20,520 nt of DNA from Saprospiraceae bacterium (GCA_013361075.1 JABWAJ010000028.1:1-20520), one strand, 5' to 3'. Counted from the first letter of the stretch, positions 1 through 8,105 are shown. Notes: a model not told the origin generated them from the letters alone. Numbers and translations: made by a program.

Positions 1-1
1 G

Positions 2-337
2 GTTAACGGATGCCGGTATTGCCAATCCGCACACACGGTTATTGGAAAGATGAATGGGTTTACCGATGATCAGGTGCTGGAAATCAGGGGTGGTTCTGCA
101 TCTTTTAATCCCAAATTAGATGCATTGGTGGCCTTAGCCAAAGAGATAACAGCTACACAAGGTCGCCCGAACAGCGCCGTGTTGCAACATTTTTTTGATG
201 CCGGCTATTCGAAAGGAGCTTTGGTTGACGTCGTACTTGCCATTGCCGACAAGGTTGTCATGAACTACGTGCACAACATTACCCAAATCCCGATTGATTT
301 TCCAATAGCGCCGGAACTTGAGGCGGTTGCAGCTTAG
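2..337 (+). CDS. Carboxymuconolactone decarboxylase / AhpD-like protein (5' partial)
   Basis: The reading frame is open from base 2 at the window edge, so the 5' end of the gene is missing and 111 residues are visible. The first visible residues contain CRYCQSAH, the CxxC-x3-H redox motif of the AhpD/carboxymuconolactone decarboxylase family. The methionine at base 50 lies after this motif, so it is internal and not the start. The rest (a helix with ALVALAKEIT, then GYSKGALVDVVLAIADKVVMNYVHNI) follows the usual all-helical family pattern up to the NY-x-N-I region and the C-terminal IPIDFP segment. Such proteins are cytoplasmic and act as peroxidase-like thiol proteins or ring-opening decarboxylases; the CxxC version favours a redox role. 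It lies upstream of and in line with a PNPOx-like gene and an AraC regulator. The family call is firm; the substrate is unknown. Confidence 0.88.
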   Translation, partial: VNGCRYCQSAHTVIGKMNGFTDDQVLEIRGGSASFNPKLDALVALAKEITATQGRPNSAVLQHFFDAGYSKGALVDVVLAIADKVVMNYVHNITQIPIDFPIAPELEAVAA

Positions 338-345
338 AACTTGTT

Positions 346-416
346 CGGGGTGTATCAGGGAATTTGCATTAATTTTGAAAGATAATTCTTCTTTGACAGC
401 AACCCCTGATACCCCG
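346..416. repeat. Imperfect inverted repeat flanking a putative promoter
   Basis: The left arm CGGGGTGTATCAGGG (346-360) and the right arm CCCCTGATACCCCG (403-416) are reverse complements apart from a short bulge. They are separated by about 42 bases that contain a TAATTTTG box (370-377). The loop is long for an intrinsic terminator and no T-run follows, so a paired operator for a regulator such as the downstream AraC protein is one reading. A read-through hairpin after the first gene is another. Confidence 0.5.
370..377 (+). promoter_or_regulatory. Candidate Bacteroidota -7 promoter box
   Basis: TAATTTTG matches the Bacteroidota primary sigma -7 consensus TAnnTTTG. No convincing TTTG -33 element is seen at the usual spacing; that stretch is occupied by the GGGG of the inverted repeat. 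A start site near 384 would give a leader of about 65 bases before the ATG at 449. The call rests on one short motif. Confidence 0.3.
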
Positions 417-448
417 CCGGACATTTTTCAAACCAAAAAGACAGCATA

Positions 449-514
449 ATGGACCATCAAAGGCCACCTTTGCCTCCTTTTACAGAAGAGACGGCGAAAC
501 AAAAAATTCAGATA
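449..514 (+). pseudogene. 5' remnant of a DUF1348 / NTF2-like gene fused to the PNPOx frame
   Basis: The first 20 or so codons read MDHQRPPLPPFTEETAKQKI. RPPLPPFT-x-ETA-x-QK is the characteristic N-terminus of the DUF1348 family (nuclear transport factor 2-like), which normally continues with an AEDAWN-type segment and runs about 150 residues. Here that continuation is missing and the frame runs straight into the normal start of a PNPOx-like protein (ATG 521). I infer that most of a DUF1348 gene has been deleted, leaving its translation start in frame with the next gene. The family match is from memory of the motif. An assembly join cannot be excluded from one sequence. Confidence 0.65.
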
Positions 515-1135
515 AGCACCATGGCAAAAAATTTCGCAGCACTCGCCTTCACCCCTGCCGTTAAAGAAATGCAGGAAAAACTCGGCAGCCGGGCCAGTTA
601 CGCCCGGATGGAGCGGGATACCTGGCTCGATGGTTTGACCGCTTCCGAGCTTGATTTTATTGCAGAACGGGATAGCTTTTATATGGCGAGCATTGGCGAA
701 AACGGCTTTCCTTATATCCAGCATCGCGGCGGCCCGAAAGGTTTTTTGAAAGCCCTGGATTCAAAACGTTTAGCTTTCATTGATTTTAAAGGCAACATGC
801 AATACATCACCGTAGGGAATATGGCCACCCATGAAAATGTAGCCCTGATTTTGATGGATTATCCCTCGCGGACAAGGCTTAAAATTTATGCCAAAGCTGA
901 AATTGTAGAACTGAAAGATGACCCTGCATTGTTAGCATTACTGGATTTGGGAGCCTACAAGTTTCGCCCCGAACGCATGATGGTATTGCACATTGAAGCC
1001 TACGACTGGAATTGTCAGCAGCACATTACGCCGCGTTATACGATAGAGGAAATTGAAGAAGCGCTTGTGCCGCAGCGGGATTACATCGCAAAATTAGAAG
1101 CAGAAATCGAAGCACTTAAATCGAAACGACCGTAA
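449..1135 (+). CDS. PNPOx-like FMN-binding split-barrel protein, with a foreign N-terminal extension
   Basis: The frame codes for 228 residues. From about residue 25 it reads as a pyridoxamine 5'-phosphate oxidase-like flavin-binding split-barrel protein: MAKNFAALAFTPAVKEMQ, then GSRASYARME, then the barrel strands DSFYMASIGENGFPYIQHRGG, RLAFIDFKGNMQYITVGN, VALILMDYPSRTRLKIYAKAEI, and a C-terminal helical tail. The family is cytoplasmic, binds FMN or a related cofactor, and often has no assigned substrate. Residues 1-22 do not belong to it and match the start of DUF1348/NTF2-like proteins (see the remnant feature). The ancestral start is therefore probably ATG at 521 (residue 25), but the frame is open from 449 and the long form could be made. 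Neither ATG has a strong Shine-Dalgarno. The stop is only 3 bases before the AraC gene, so the two are almost certainly cotranscribed. Confidence 0.85.
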   Translation: MDHQRPPLPPFTEETAKQKIQISTMAKNFAALAFTPAVKEMQEKLGSRASYARMERDTWLDGLTASELDFIAERDSFYMASIGENGFPYIQHRGGPKGFLKALDSKRLAFIDFKGNMQYITVGNMATHENVALILMDYPSRTRLKIYAKAEIVELKDDPALLALLDLGAYKFRPERMMVLHIEAYDWNCQQHITPRYTIEEIEEALVPQRDYIAKLEAEIEALKSKRP

Positions 1136-1138
1136 CAG

Positions 1139-2026
1139 ATGAACGCCAAACAATCCGTTTTCACCTTAATCAATACCCAAAACGGCAACCTGGCATTCAA
1201 GTTGCTTTATTTTGAAGACAATGGCCATTTCGACCACTTGCAGCGCAATAATTATTATTCCATGATTTGGGTTACCGAAGGTCGGGGAACCATTATGGCC
1301 GACTTTTCAACCTATGATTTTGAGCCAAACGCGTTGTTTGCCTTTTCCCCCTACCAGCCTTTTATGTTTTCCAGCCATGAAAACCTGAAAGGTGTTGCCA
1401 TTTATTTTCACCCCGATTTTTTTTGCATTCACAAGCATCACAAAGAAGTTGCCTGTTCGGGTGTATTGTTCAACAATATTTACCAGCCGCCACTAACCAT
1501 AATGGACGAAGTTTCGGTAAATACCTTTAATCTGATGATTGACCAGATAAAAACGGAAATGCAAAACCCTGCCCTGGCGCAGCATGAGTTATTGGTTTCT
1601 TATTTAAAAATTCTGTTGATTACCGGGTCAAGGCTCAAAACGCAACAGCATGCAAAAGCCGGGGAAGCTGTGGCTGGCAACAAAGAACCTTTCATTTTGC
1701 AAAACCTGAAAGACGCCATTGAAACCCATTACAGAACCAAGCACTCTGCCGGCGATTATGCCAACGTACTCAATATTTCGGCGAAAGCGCTGGCAAAAAT
1801 CACTAAAACGCATTTCAATAAAACGCTAACTGCCTTAATTGCAGAAAGAATTATCATTGAAGCAAAGCGGGAGCTATATTTGACCAACAAATCCGTCAAA
1901 GAAATCGCTTACGAATTGGGTTACACCGACGAGTTTTACTTTAGCCGCTTTTTTAAGACCAATGCCGATGTTTCACCGCAATTGTATCGGGAAACAGTTG
2001 GGTTTGGCAGGGGGGTGGGTGTATAA
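1139..2026 (+). CDS. AraC-family transcriptional regulator
   Basis: This is a 295-residue DNA-binding regulator. Residues ~20-95 look like a cupin-type sensing domain (SMIWVTEGRGTI, then FEPNALFAFSPYQPFMF). Residues ~190-285 form the double helix-turn-helix of AraC/XylS proteins. The second HTH (VKEIAYELGYTDEFYFSRFF, 253-272) is close to the family signature and is followed by SPQLYRE. The length is typical. The start lies 3 bases after the PNPOx stop, so it ends a CMD / PNPOx / AraC cluster and probably controls it, perhaps through the inverted repeat at 346-416. The ligand is unknown. The C-terminal tail GFGRGVGV is unusually glycine-rich. Confidence 0.93.
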   Translation: MNAKQSVFTLINTQNGNLAFKLLYFEDNGHFDHLQRNNYYSMIWVTEGRGTIMADFSTYDFEPNALFAFSPYQPFMFSSHENLKGVAIYFHPDFFCIHKHHKEVACSGVLFNNIYQPPLTIMDEVSVNTFNLMIDQIKTEMQNPALAQHELLVSYLKILLITGSRLKTQQHAKAGEAVAGNKEPFILQNLKDAIETHYRTKHSAGDYANVLNISAKALAKITKTHFNKTLTALIAERIIIEAKRELYLTNKSVKEIAYELGYTDEFYFSRFFKTNADVSPQLYRETVGFGRGVGV

Positions 2027-2042
2027 CAACGATCAATGCTAT

Positions 2043-3608
2043 ATGAAAAAAATGCTCCTGTTTGCCATAGCCCTGCTCCCTGCCTGGCTTGCTGCACAAA
2101 CACACCTCAACGTGAGGGTTAGCCAGGATTTTGACGCCAATGAACCTTCCATTTGCCTTGATCCGAAAAACCCTGCGCACATTGTAGCGGGTGCCAACCT
2201 GAATAACGTGTATCATTCCACCGATACGGGAAGAACCTGGACAGCGCAACTATTGACCTCTGCCTATGGGGTCTGGGGCGATCCGGTCATCGGGGTAGAT
2301 ACTTCCGGCGATTTCTATTTCCTCCATTTATCCAATCCGCCTGGAGCCAGTTGGATTGACCGCATCGTATGCCAAAAATCCACCGACTGGGGGTTGAACT
2401 GGTCTCCCGGAACTTTCATGGGATTGAATGGCACAAAAGCACAGGATAAACACTGGATCGCCGTTAACCGAACAACCAACCACCTCTTTGTTACCTGGAC
2501 GGAATTTGATACTTACGGCAGCAGCAACCCGCAGGACAGTTCCAGAATTTTGTTTTCCAAAAGTACCGACGGCGGCAACACCTGGTCGGCAGCAAAACGC
2601 CTGAACAAGGTTTCCGGCAATTGCATTGACAGCGATGACACGACCGAAGGCGCCGTGCCCTGCATTGGCCCAAACGGAGAGATTTACGTTTCCTGGGCAG
2701 GACCTGAGGGACTGCGTTTCGACCGCTCTACAGATGGCGGCGAATCCTGGCTGGAGAATGACCTCAAAATCGACGACATGCCCGGTGGCTGGGATTACCA
2801 GATTCCGGGCCTGGAACGTTGCAATGGGCTGCCTGTAACGTCCTGCGATCTGAGCAACGGGCCACACCGGGGGACCATCTACGTCAACTGGGCCGATCAA
2901 CGCAACGGCCCTGCTGATACGGATGTCTGGCTGGCCAAAAGCACCGATGGCGGCAATACGTGGAGCGCACCGATACGCGTCAACGATGATGCTGCGGGGC
3001 GTCATCAATTTCTGACCTGGATGGCCGTGGATCAGGCAACGGGCTGGCTGTGGCTTGTTTTTTACGACCGCCGGGGTTATGCCGACAACCAAACAGAGGT
3101 GTACATGGCCCTGTCCCGCGATGGAGGCGCCACTTTTCGTAATTTCAAAATCAGTGACGCTCCTTTTACGCCCAATACCGGCAATTTTTTTGGCGATTAC
3201 AATAACCTGACGGTCTACAACAACATCGTGCGCCCCATATGGACGCGTATGGAAGGAGTTTCTACGGATATCTGGACTGCCCTGGTAGATGTGGAAGCAG
3301 TGATCACGACCAATCCCGGTGAGCAGGAAGCTGTCGTTTCCGAACTGGAGCAAAATTATCCGAATCCCGCCACCGTTGAAACCTGGATCCCGTTTAAAAT
3401 CAGGCACCGCGCAGCCGTCACCCTGCAAATCGCCACCCCCGATGGTAAGGTATTGCACACTGTTTTTGAAAACAGGATATTCACATACGGCAAATACACT
3501 GAACGGGTGCCTTTGAAGGAAATGGGCCTTCCGGCCGGTACTTATCTGATTTTGCTTTCCAGCGAAGAAAAGGTGTTGACCAAACGCATGGTGGTAGTAA
3601 CTCCCTGA
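2043..3608 (+). CDS. Secreted Asp-box (BNR) beta-propeller protein with T9SS sorting domain
   Basis: The frame is open from 1962, but the start is placed at 2043 because MKKMLLFAIALLPAWLAAQT is a clear signal peptide and the upstream codons overlap the AraC gene. The product is 521 residues. Six Asp boxes (S-x-D-x-G-x-x-W/F) are visible at residues 59-66, 113-120, 174-181, 229-236, 300-307 and 358-365, as in a six-bladed sialidase-type propeller. The arginine-rich RIP motif of true sialidases is not apparent near the N-terminus, so the enzyme activity is doubtful. Residues ~434-521 (LEQNYPNPATVETWIPF to VLTKRMVVVTP) are a type A T9SS sorting domain, so the protein is predicted to cross the outer membrane and be anchored or released. 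It starts 17 bases after the AraC stop; a functional link is not evident. Confidence 0.88.
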   Translation: MKKMLLFAIALLPAWLAAQTHLNVRVSQDFDANEPSICLDPKNPAHIVAGANLNNVYHSTDTGRTWTAQLLTSAYGVWGDPVIGVDTSGDFYFLHLSNPPGASWIDRIVCQKSTDWGLNWSPGTFMGLNGTKAQDKHWIAVNRTTNHLFVTWTEFDTYGSSNPQDSSRILFSKSTDGGNTWSAAKRLNKVSGNCIDSDDTTEGAVPCIGPNGEIYVSWAGPEGLRFDRSTDGGESWLENDLKIDDMPGGWDYQIPGLERCNGLPVTSCDLSNGPHRGTIYVNWADQRNGPADTDVWLAKSTDGGNTWSAPIRVNDDAAGRHQFLTWMAVDQATGWLWLVFYDRRGYADNQTEVYMALSRDGGATFRNFKISDAPFTPNTGNFFGDYNNLTVYNNIVRPIWTRMEGVSTDIWTALVDVEAVITTNPGEQEAVVSELEQNYPNPATVETWIPFKIRHRAAVTLQIATPDGKVLHTVFENRIFTYGKYTERVPLKEMGLPAGTYLILLSSEEKVLTKRMVVVTP

Positions 3609-3689
3609 CCGCTTTTTAAGAAAAAAATCCTGCAGAGATGCAGCAAAACGGACATTGTTTGCTCCTTTGTTTCAAACACTGTCTGTTTC

Positions 3690-4247
3690 ATGGATCACTC
3701 ACCGGAGCAACTGCTATTACAACAATGCCAAAAAGGCCAACTGAATGCCCAAAGGGATTTGTATGAACGGTACAAATCTGTGTTGTTTGCTGTTTGTATC
3801 CGCTACGCCCGCGACCATGCTGAAGCTGAAGACCTGTTGCAGGAAACATTTATTGTCATTTTTCGCGACATCCGCCAGTTCAGACAGGAAGGGTCTTTGG
3901 AGGGCTGGCTCCGCAAAGTAACCATTCGTGTTGCTTTAACACAGCTGAAAAAAAAATATCCAACGCGTTTTGCGCAACCTTTTGAAAGCCTGCCACCCGA
4001 TTTTGCGGTTAGTGTTCCTTCCGATTCAGATTTAAATGAAGAAGCGATTCTTGGACTCCTGCAACAAATGCCGGAGGGTTACCGGACGGTTTTTAACCTG
4101 CACTGCGTGGAAGAGTATTCCTATGAAGAGATCGCCCAAACAATAGGCGTGGCCGAAAGTACCGTGCGTTCGCAATATGTACGCGCACGCAGGTTTTTGC
4201 GAAAATTGGTAGAAAAGATGTTGTCGGAAATAGAGAGTGGAGGTTAA
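3690..4247 (+). CDS. ECF-type RNA polymerase sigma factor (module A)
   Basis: This is a 185-residue sigma-70 family factor with region 2 and region 4 only. Region 2 covers residues ~20-85 (AQRDLYERYKSVLFAVCIRY, then AEAEDLLQETFIVIFRDI, then GSLEGWLRKVTIRVAL). Region 4 covers ~125-175 (LQQMPEGYRTVFNLHCVEEY, then EEIAQTIGVAESTVRSQYVR) with its helix-turn-helix. It directs RNA polymerase to a specific promoter set and is normally held by a membrane anti-sigma. The next gene, 46 bases downstream, has the position and topology of such a partner. No perfect TAnnTTTG box is visible in the 81 bases upstream. The target genes are unknown; autoregulation and control of the downstream receptor are plausible. 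Confidence 0.95.
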   Translation: MDHSPEQLLLQQCQKGQLNAQRDLYERYKSVLFAVCIRYARDHAEAEDLLQETFIVIFRDIRQFRQEGSLEGWLRKVTIRVALTQLKKKYPTRFAQPFESLPPDFAVSVPSDSDLNEEAILGLLQQMPEGYRTVFNLHCVEEYSYEEIAQTIGVAESTVRSQYVRARRFLRKLVEKMLSEIESGG

Positions 4248-4293
4248 CATCCCGGGTACTCTTCCTTTGCGATCCATCAAAAAATAAAAGCTC

Positions 4294-5592
4294 ATGCACA
4301 ATCAGTTCAATCAACCTTTCGAGCGATTCATAAGAAAAAAAATGCAGGCCCTGCAGGAGTCTCCTTCCGATCAATTGTGGGACCGCATTGCAGCGCAGCA
4401 ACGTGAGATCAGGCGTTGGGGTATTTTCCGCCAAATCCTGATTCGTTCGGGAATTCTTGCCGGATTGTTGGCAGGTGTCATTTGTGGAGCAGGTCACTGG
4501 CCGGAAGGGTTCCCAAAAATCGGGCATAAAGCAGCCCAATCCTTTTCATCCGTTCCCCAAAATACTCCCTCTCTTTTGAAATCCATAGGGGGCCAAACGC
4601 TGCCAAATCCACAAAAAAAGGCAATCGTAACAGAACATCAGTCTACCCGGCCCTCTACAGTTGACCTGAAGGATAAATTGCCTGCCACCGATCAACCAAT
4701 ATCCGCACACAAAAAACAGAACCCGCAGCAAAACAGCCCAAAACAACCGATAAGTCAGGGCATTGAGAGCCGGGTTTTCAAATTTATTTCGCAAAAACAC
4801 TTGTCTGATACCTCATCTGTAGCAGCAATTCAGGAACAGGAAGCTGTAGGCAAAAAGCACTGGCTTGATTTCCCGCAATTGCCAGTACGGGGTTCAGTCA
4901 ACATAGCTTCTGTAACGCCGGAGACCTCTTTTTCGAGGGAAAAACTTATCCTGCCCATCAAACCGCTTCGTGAACCCATGCTTCAATACGGACTTTCCTT
5001 CTCCGGTGGAAAATTAGGTCAATTGGGTCCTGCAGGAGGTTCTCATTTCAGCATAGGGATTCAATTTCAATACCGCTTGAGCCATAACGTCCATTTATTT
5101 GGAGGGGTGGAATGGCAGCAAGGGCAGCGCAACTTTAATCCAATTGTCCTCGGCAGCGGGATTCAGGCATTTCCCCAGGCCCAGTTCCCGCATCTGCCGC
5201 AACTTCCGCCTGTGCCTGACAACCTGTTTTTCAACCTGTTATCGTCCTGGGAAGGCGTTTCAATGCCTCTGGGCGCTACCATTTGCGGCAAGCTGCCCAT
5301 CCGCCGTACGGAATGGCTGGCACGAGCGTATTACAAACCCTATTTCGCCATAAAGCAGGAAAATCAGCTATTGGCTCCCCTCTTTTCTTCTCTCAGCGAT
5401 GAGGTGTTTGAAGACAAAAAAGCAGTGCTAAAAACGGGATGGGCAGGTGTTCAGGCGGGCATGAGTTATGCAGTAGACAAGCGCTGGCAACTTGAACTGA
5501 CCTTATCCATCGAGCAGGCACTGGAACCGGTTAATTTGGAACGCATTAACCATCAGGCTTTTTCGTTGCGACTGGCCATTCTCCGACGATGA
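4294..5592 (+). CDS. Putative anti-sigma-like one-TM protein with C-terminal beta-rich domain (module A)
   Basis: The product is 432 residues and I do not recognise a named family along its full length. Residues 1-45 are a short charged segment (FERFIRKKMQALQESPSDQL, then WDRIAAQQREIRRW) predicted to be cytoplasmic. Residues ~46-66 (RQILIRSGILAGLLAGVICG) are one hydrophobic segment with arginines on its N-side, so the rest should face the periplasm. Residues ~70-225 are a low-complexity linker rich in Q, P, S, T and K. Residues ~228-432 show alternating beta-strand patterns like small outer-membrane barrels (HFSIGIQFQYRLSHNVHLFG and WAGVQAGMSYAVDKRWQLEL). It ends in SLRLAILRR with no terminal aromatic residue. 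It lies between the ECF sigma gene and a TonB-dependent receptor. It carries no zinc anti-sigma HxxxCxxC motif and no obvious FecR domain. The anti-sigma role is inferred from position and topology. Confidence 0.6.
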   Translation: MHNQFNQPFERFIRKKMQALQESPSDQLWDRIAAQQREIRRWGIFRQILIRSGILAGLLAGVICGAGHWPEGFPKIGHKAAQSFSSVPQNTPSLLKSIGGQTLPNPQKKAIVTEHQSTRPSTVDLKDKLPATDQPISAHKKQNPQQNSPKQPISQGIESRVFKFISQKHLSDTSSVAAIQEQEAVGKKHWLDFPQLPVRGSVNIASVTPETSFSREKLILPIKPLREPMLQYGLSFSGGKLGQLGPAGGSHFSIGIQFQYRLSHNVHLFGGVEWQQGQRNFNPIVLGSGIQAFPQAQFPHLPQLPPVPDNLFFNLLSSWEGVSMPLGATICGKLPIRRTEWLARAYYKPYFAIKQENQLLAPLFSSLSDEVFEDKKAVLKTGWAGVQAGMSYAVDKRWQLELTLSIEQALEPVNLERINHQAFSLRLAILRR

Positions 5593-5628
5593 ACTTTTGG
5601 GCATTCATCTTTTCTAAAAACCACCATT

Positions 5629-5647
5629 AGGCCCCTTTTGGGAGCCT
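5629..5647 (+). other. Imperfect hairpin between module A genes 2 and 3
   Basis: AGGCCCCTTTTGGGAGCCT can fold with AGGC paired to GCCT, one C.A mismatch, then CC paired to GG. It lies 37 bases after the stop of the one-TM gene. No T-run follows, so it is a weak terminator candidate; it might lower read-through to the receptor gene. Confidence 0.35.
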
Positions 5648-5667
5648 CAGTTATTGCAGCTACCTCC

Positions 5668-5681
5668 GGCCTGCAAAGGCC
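5668..5681 (+). other. Small hairpin with GCAA tetraloop
   Basis: GGCCT (5668-5672) and AGGCC (5677-5681) pair perfectly around GCAA, a GNRA tetraloop. It lies in the leader of the TonB-dependent receptor gene, 58 bases before its ATG. A 5-bp stem can arise by chance. Confidence 0.3.
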
Positions 5682-5739
5682 ATGTTATGCTGTTTCCTGC
5701 GCATGTATTCAATTTGAAATCACCTAACAACAATTTAAC

Positions 5740-8097
5740 ATGAAAATGCGAACAAACCTATTCCACCTTGCGGCAATCATTTGTTGCCTGCTCAGTTCCA
5801 ATTTATTTGCTCAAGATCGGGGACAAACGCTGAAAGGTGTTGTTTTGGATAAAATCATTCGGGAGCCTTTAGTTGGCGCAACCGTCATTGCGAAAGGCAG
5901 TACGGTCGTATTTCAGGCGGTGACGGATTCTGCCGGCAGGTTCCATTTTGAAGGAGTTCCGGTGGAACGTCAAACCGTTCAGGTAAGATACATTGGATAT
6001 AAAGAATGGACATCTGCGGGCATCGCCATGAATTCGGGCAAAGAGACTGATTTGGTCATCGAGATGGAAGAAAGTGCTTTGCAGGTAACTGAAATTGTTG
6101 TCACCGGGCAATCCGAGCGTTTCAAGCCACTCAACCCGTTTGCGGTCGGAAGTGCCCGTTCCTTTTCCATGGAAGAAACCCAGCGTTATGCAGTGGCAAC
6201 CAGCGATCCGGCGCGCATGGCGTCTGCCTTTGCCGGGGTATCCGTTCCGGGTGACGACAACAATACCATCGTCATCAGAGGCAATGCTCCCAACGGGCTC
6301 CTTTGGCGGCTGGAAGGCACTGATCTGCTCAACCCCAATCATTTCTCCAATGCCGGTGCCACAGGTGGCGCAATCTCCCTGTTAAGCGCACAAGTGCTGG
6401 CCAGTTCTGACTTTTTCACAGGTGCTTTTCCTGCTGAGTATGGAAATGCCCTTTCAGGCGTCTTCGATCTTAAACTTCGCAAAGGGAACGGAGAACACAG
6501 GGAATATACCTTCCAGGCTGGTATCCTTGGTCTGGAAGCCGCTGCCGAGGGGCCCATAAAATCGGGAAAACAAGGATCATTTTTATTCAACTACCGTTTT
6601 TCATCCCTTTACCTGCTTTCTAAAATCGGGATTGAAATTGGAGACATCAAAACCAAATTCCAGGATGTTTCCTTTCACATTTGGTTTCCTGCAGGCCGGA
6701 TTGGTGAGTTTTCACTTTTTGGAACAGGAGGTACAAGCGCTGAAAAATTGCCCGGCGAAGCAGATTCAACCCTTTGGGTCCGACAACCCAATAAGCGATT
6801 CAACAGTATTTTTCAATCGGATATGGGAGCATTGGGACTAATTCATCAAAAAAGATGGAGCAATATGGTATGGAAGCAAGTCCTGGCGTGGTCTGGCAGT
6901 AATAACGTTGATAAATTTGAGCGTTTTGAAAATGATTACCAGCTTCAGCCCATTTCCAGGCAAATTCACCGGCTTGACAGGATTACCCTAACCACTAACC
7001 TGACTCATAAGCCCAATGCAAAACACCTCATCCGATCCGGGGCAACCCTCACCCTGCACATGTTCAATTTGGATCAGTCTTCGTGGAATCCACTCATAAA
7101 TCGTTCAGAGGAACAAATCAACAGCAAAGGAAACCTGTATACCCTGAACATCTTTTCGCAATGGCAATACCGGCCAAATGACCGCCTCACCTTCAATGCC
7201 GGGATGCATGGCTTTTTCTTTTTTCTCAACAAAAAACAATCTTTTGAGCCCCGTGCATCTGTACAATATGCTTATTCAAACAGTCAGTCCTTGAGTTTGA
7301 GTTATGGATTGCATAGCCAAATGCAGCCCATTGGAATTTATTTCGTCCGGGATACCGTGGGCAATTATTTCAATTCGCAACTGGATTTGACGAGGGCGTC
7401 TCATCTGGTGCTATCCCACAGAATCGGGTGGGGAGAAAGCTGGCAGCTAAAAACCGAAATGTATCTTCAGGATATAATGCAGGCGCCGGTTGGCAGCGAT
7501 TCCAATTCTTCATTTTCTCTATTAAACGAAGAAGATGGGTATACCAGCCTGCCATTGGTCAACCTTGGAAAGGGCAAAAATTACGGCATAGAGTTCAGCA
7601 TTGAAAAACGCCTGACCAAAGGTGCCTATTTATTGGCTTCCGTTTCTCTTTACCAATCCAAATACAAAGCCTCCGATAACATCTGGCGCAATACGCGGTA
7701 TAATGGAAACTATCTCAGCAATCTGGTTTTTGGTAAGGAATGGGAGTGGATTCGGAAAAACCGCCATAGAAGCTTCGCCGTCAATTTTAAAATCACGCAT
7801 TTTGGAGGGTTGCGCGAAATTCCGGTTGATTTATTGAAATCAGAAGAAGCCGGTTTTACCATCAGAGATCAGCAACGTAGCTACGAAACCCAACTCCCGG
7901 CGTATTTCCGGATAGACGCCGGGCTTCGTCTGAAACGTCATTTCAAACAACTGACTACTACTTTTTTCCTGGACATTCAAAATGTCACCAACCGGATGAA
8001 TGCCCGGGCGAGCTATTACCATCCCTTTTTCCGGTCAGTAGAATATCAATATCAGGAAGGTCTAATTCCAATCCTGGGGTACAAAGTGGAATTTTAA
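5740..8097 (+). CDS. TonB-dependent outer-membrane receptor with carboxypeptidase-like N-terminal domain
   Basis: The product is 785 residues. Residues 1-25 are a signal peptide ending at LFAQ. Residues ~30-115 are a carboxypeptidase regulatory-like domain (TLKGVVLDKIIREPLVGATV, then GYKEW), which is the usual N-terminal add-on of Bacteroidota receptors. EIVVTG (about residue 118) resembles a TonB-box region. The plug domain follows (NTIVIRGNAPNGLLWRLEGT, then FFTGAFPAEYGNALSGVFDL), then a beta-barrel to the end with the terminal Phe of GYKVEF. It should import or sense a ligand using TonB energy. There is no SusD-like lipoprotein next to it, so it is not a SusC/D pair. It follows the sigma and one-TM genes with a 147-base gap containing two hairpins. 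The ligand is unknown. An alternative start at 5746 is possible. Confidence 0.92.
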   Translation: MKMRTNLFHLAAIICCLLSSNLFAQDRGQTLKGVVLDKIIREPLVGATVIAKGSTVVFQAVTDSAGRFHFEGVPVERQTVQVRYIGYKEWTSAGIAMNSGKETDLVIEMEESALQVTEIVVTGQSERFKPLNPFAVGSARSFSMEETQRYAVATSDPARMASAFAGVSVPGDDNNTIVIRGNAPNGLLWRLEGTDLLNPNHFSNAGATGGAISLLSAQVLASSDFFTGAFPAEYGNALSGVFDLKLRKGNGEHREYTFQAGILGLEAAAEGPIKSGKQGSFLFNYRFSSLYLLSKIGIEIGDIKTKFQDVSFHIWFPAGRIGEFSLFGTGGTSAEKLPGEADSTLWVRQPNKRFNSIFQSDMGALGLIHQKRWSNMVWKQVLAWSGSNNVDKFERFENDYQLQPISRQIHRLDRITLTTNLTHKPNAKHLIRSGATLTLHMFNLDQSSWNPLINRSEEQINSKGNLYTLNIFSQWQYRPNDRLTFNAGMHGFFFFLNKKQSFEPRASVQYAYSNSQSLSLSYGLHSQMQPIGIYFVRDTVGNYFNSQLDLTRASHLVLSHRIGWGESWQLKTEMYLQDIMQAPVGSDSNSSFSLLNEEDGYTSLPLVNLGKGKNYGIEFSIEKRLTKGAYLLASVSLYQSKYKASDNIWRNTRYNGNYLSNLVFGKEWEWIRKNRHRSFAVNFKITHFGGLREIPVDLLKSEEAGFTIRDQQRSYETQLPAYFRIDAGLRLKRHFKQLTTTFFLDIQNVTNRMNARASYYHPFFRSVEYQYQEGLIPILGYKVEF

Positions 8098-8105
8098 TTT
8101 TTAGG

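Noticed and set aside
134..724. Minus-strand frames at 134-424 and 428-724
   Set aside because: They are antisense to the CMD-like and PNPOx-like genes and have no recognisable features.
2328..3458. 376-codon open frame on the minus strand
   Set aside because: It is antisense to the Asp-box propeller gene, whose repeated motifs are all in the plus frame. It has no start context and no family features.
3630..3643. CTGCA-GAGA-TGCAG hairpin as terminator of the propeller gene
   Set aside because: The stem is only 5 bp and the A-run precedes it, so a T-run would follow only on the minus strand, where no gene ends.
3690..5592. Standard FecI/FecR pair
   Set aside because: The second gene has no visible FecR domain and ends in a long beta-rich domain. 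The TonB receptor also has a carboxypeptidase-like N-terminal domain rather than a clear signalling (STN) domain.
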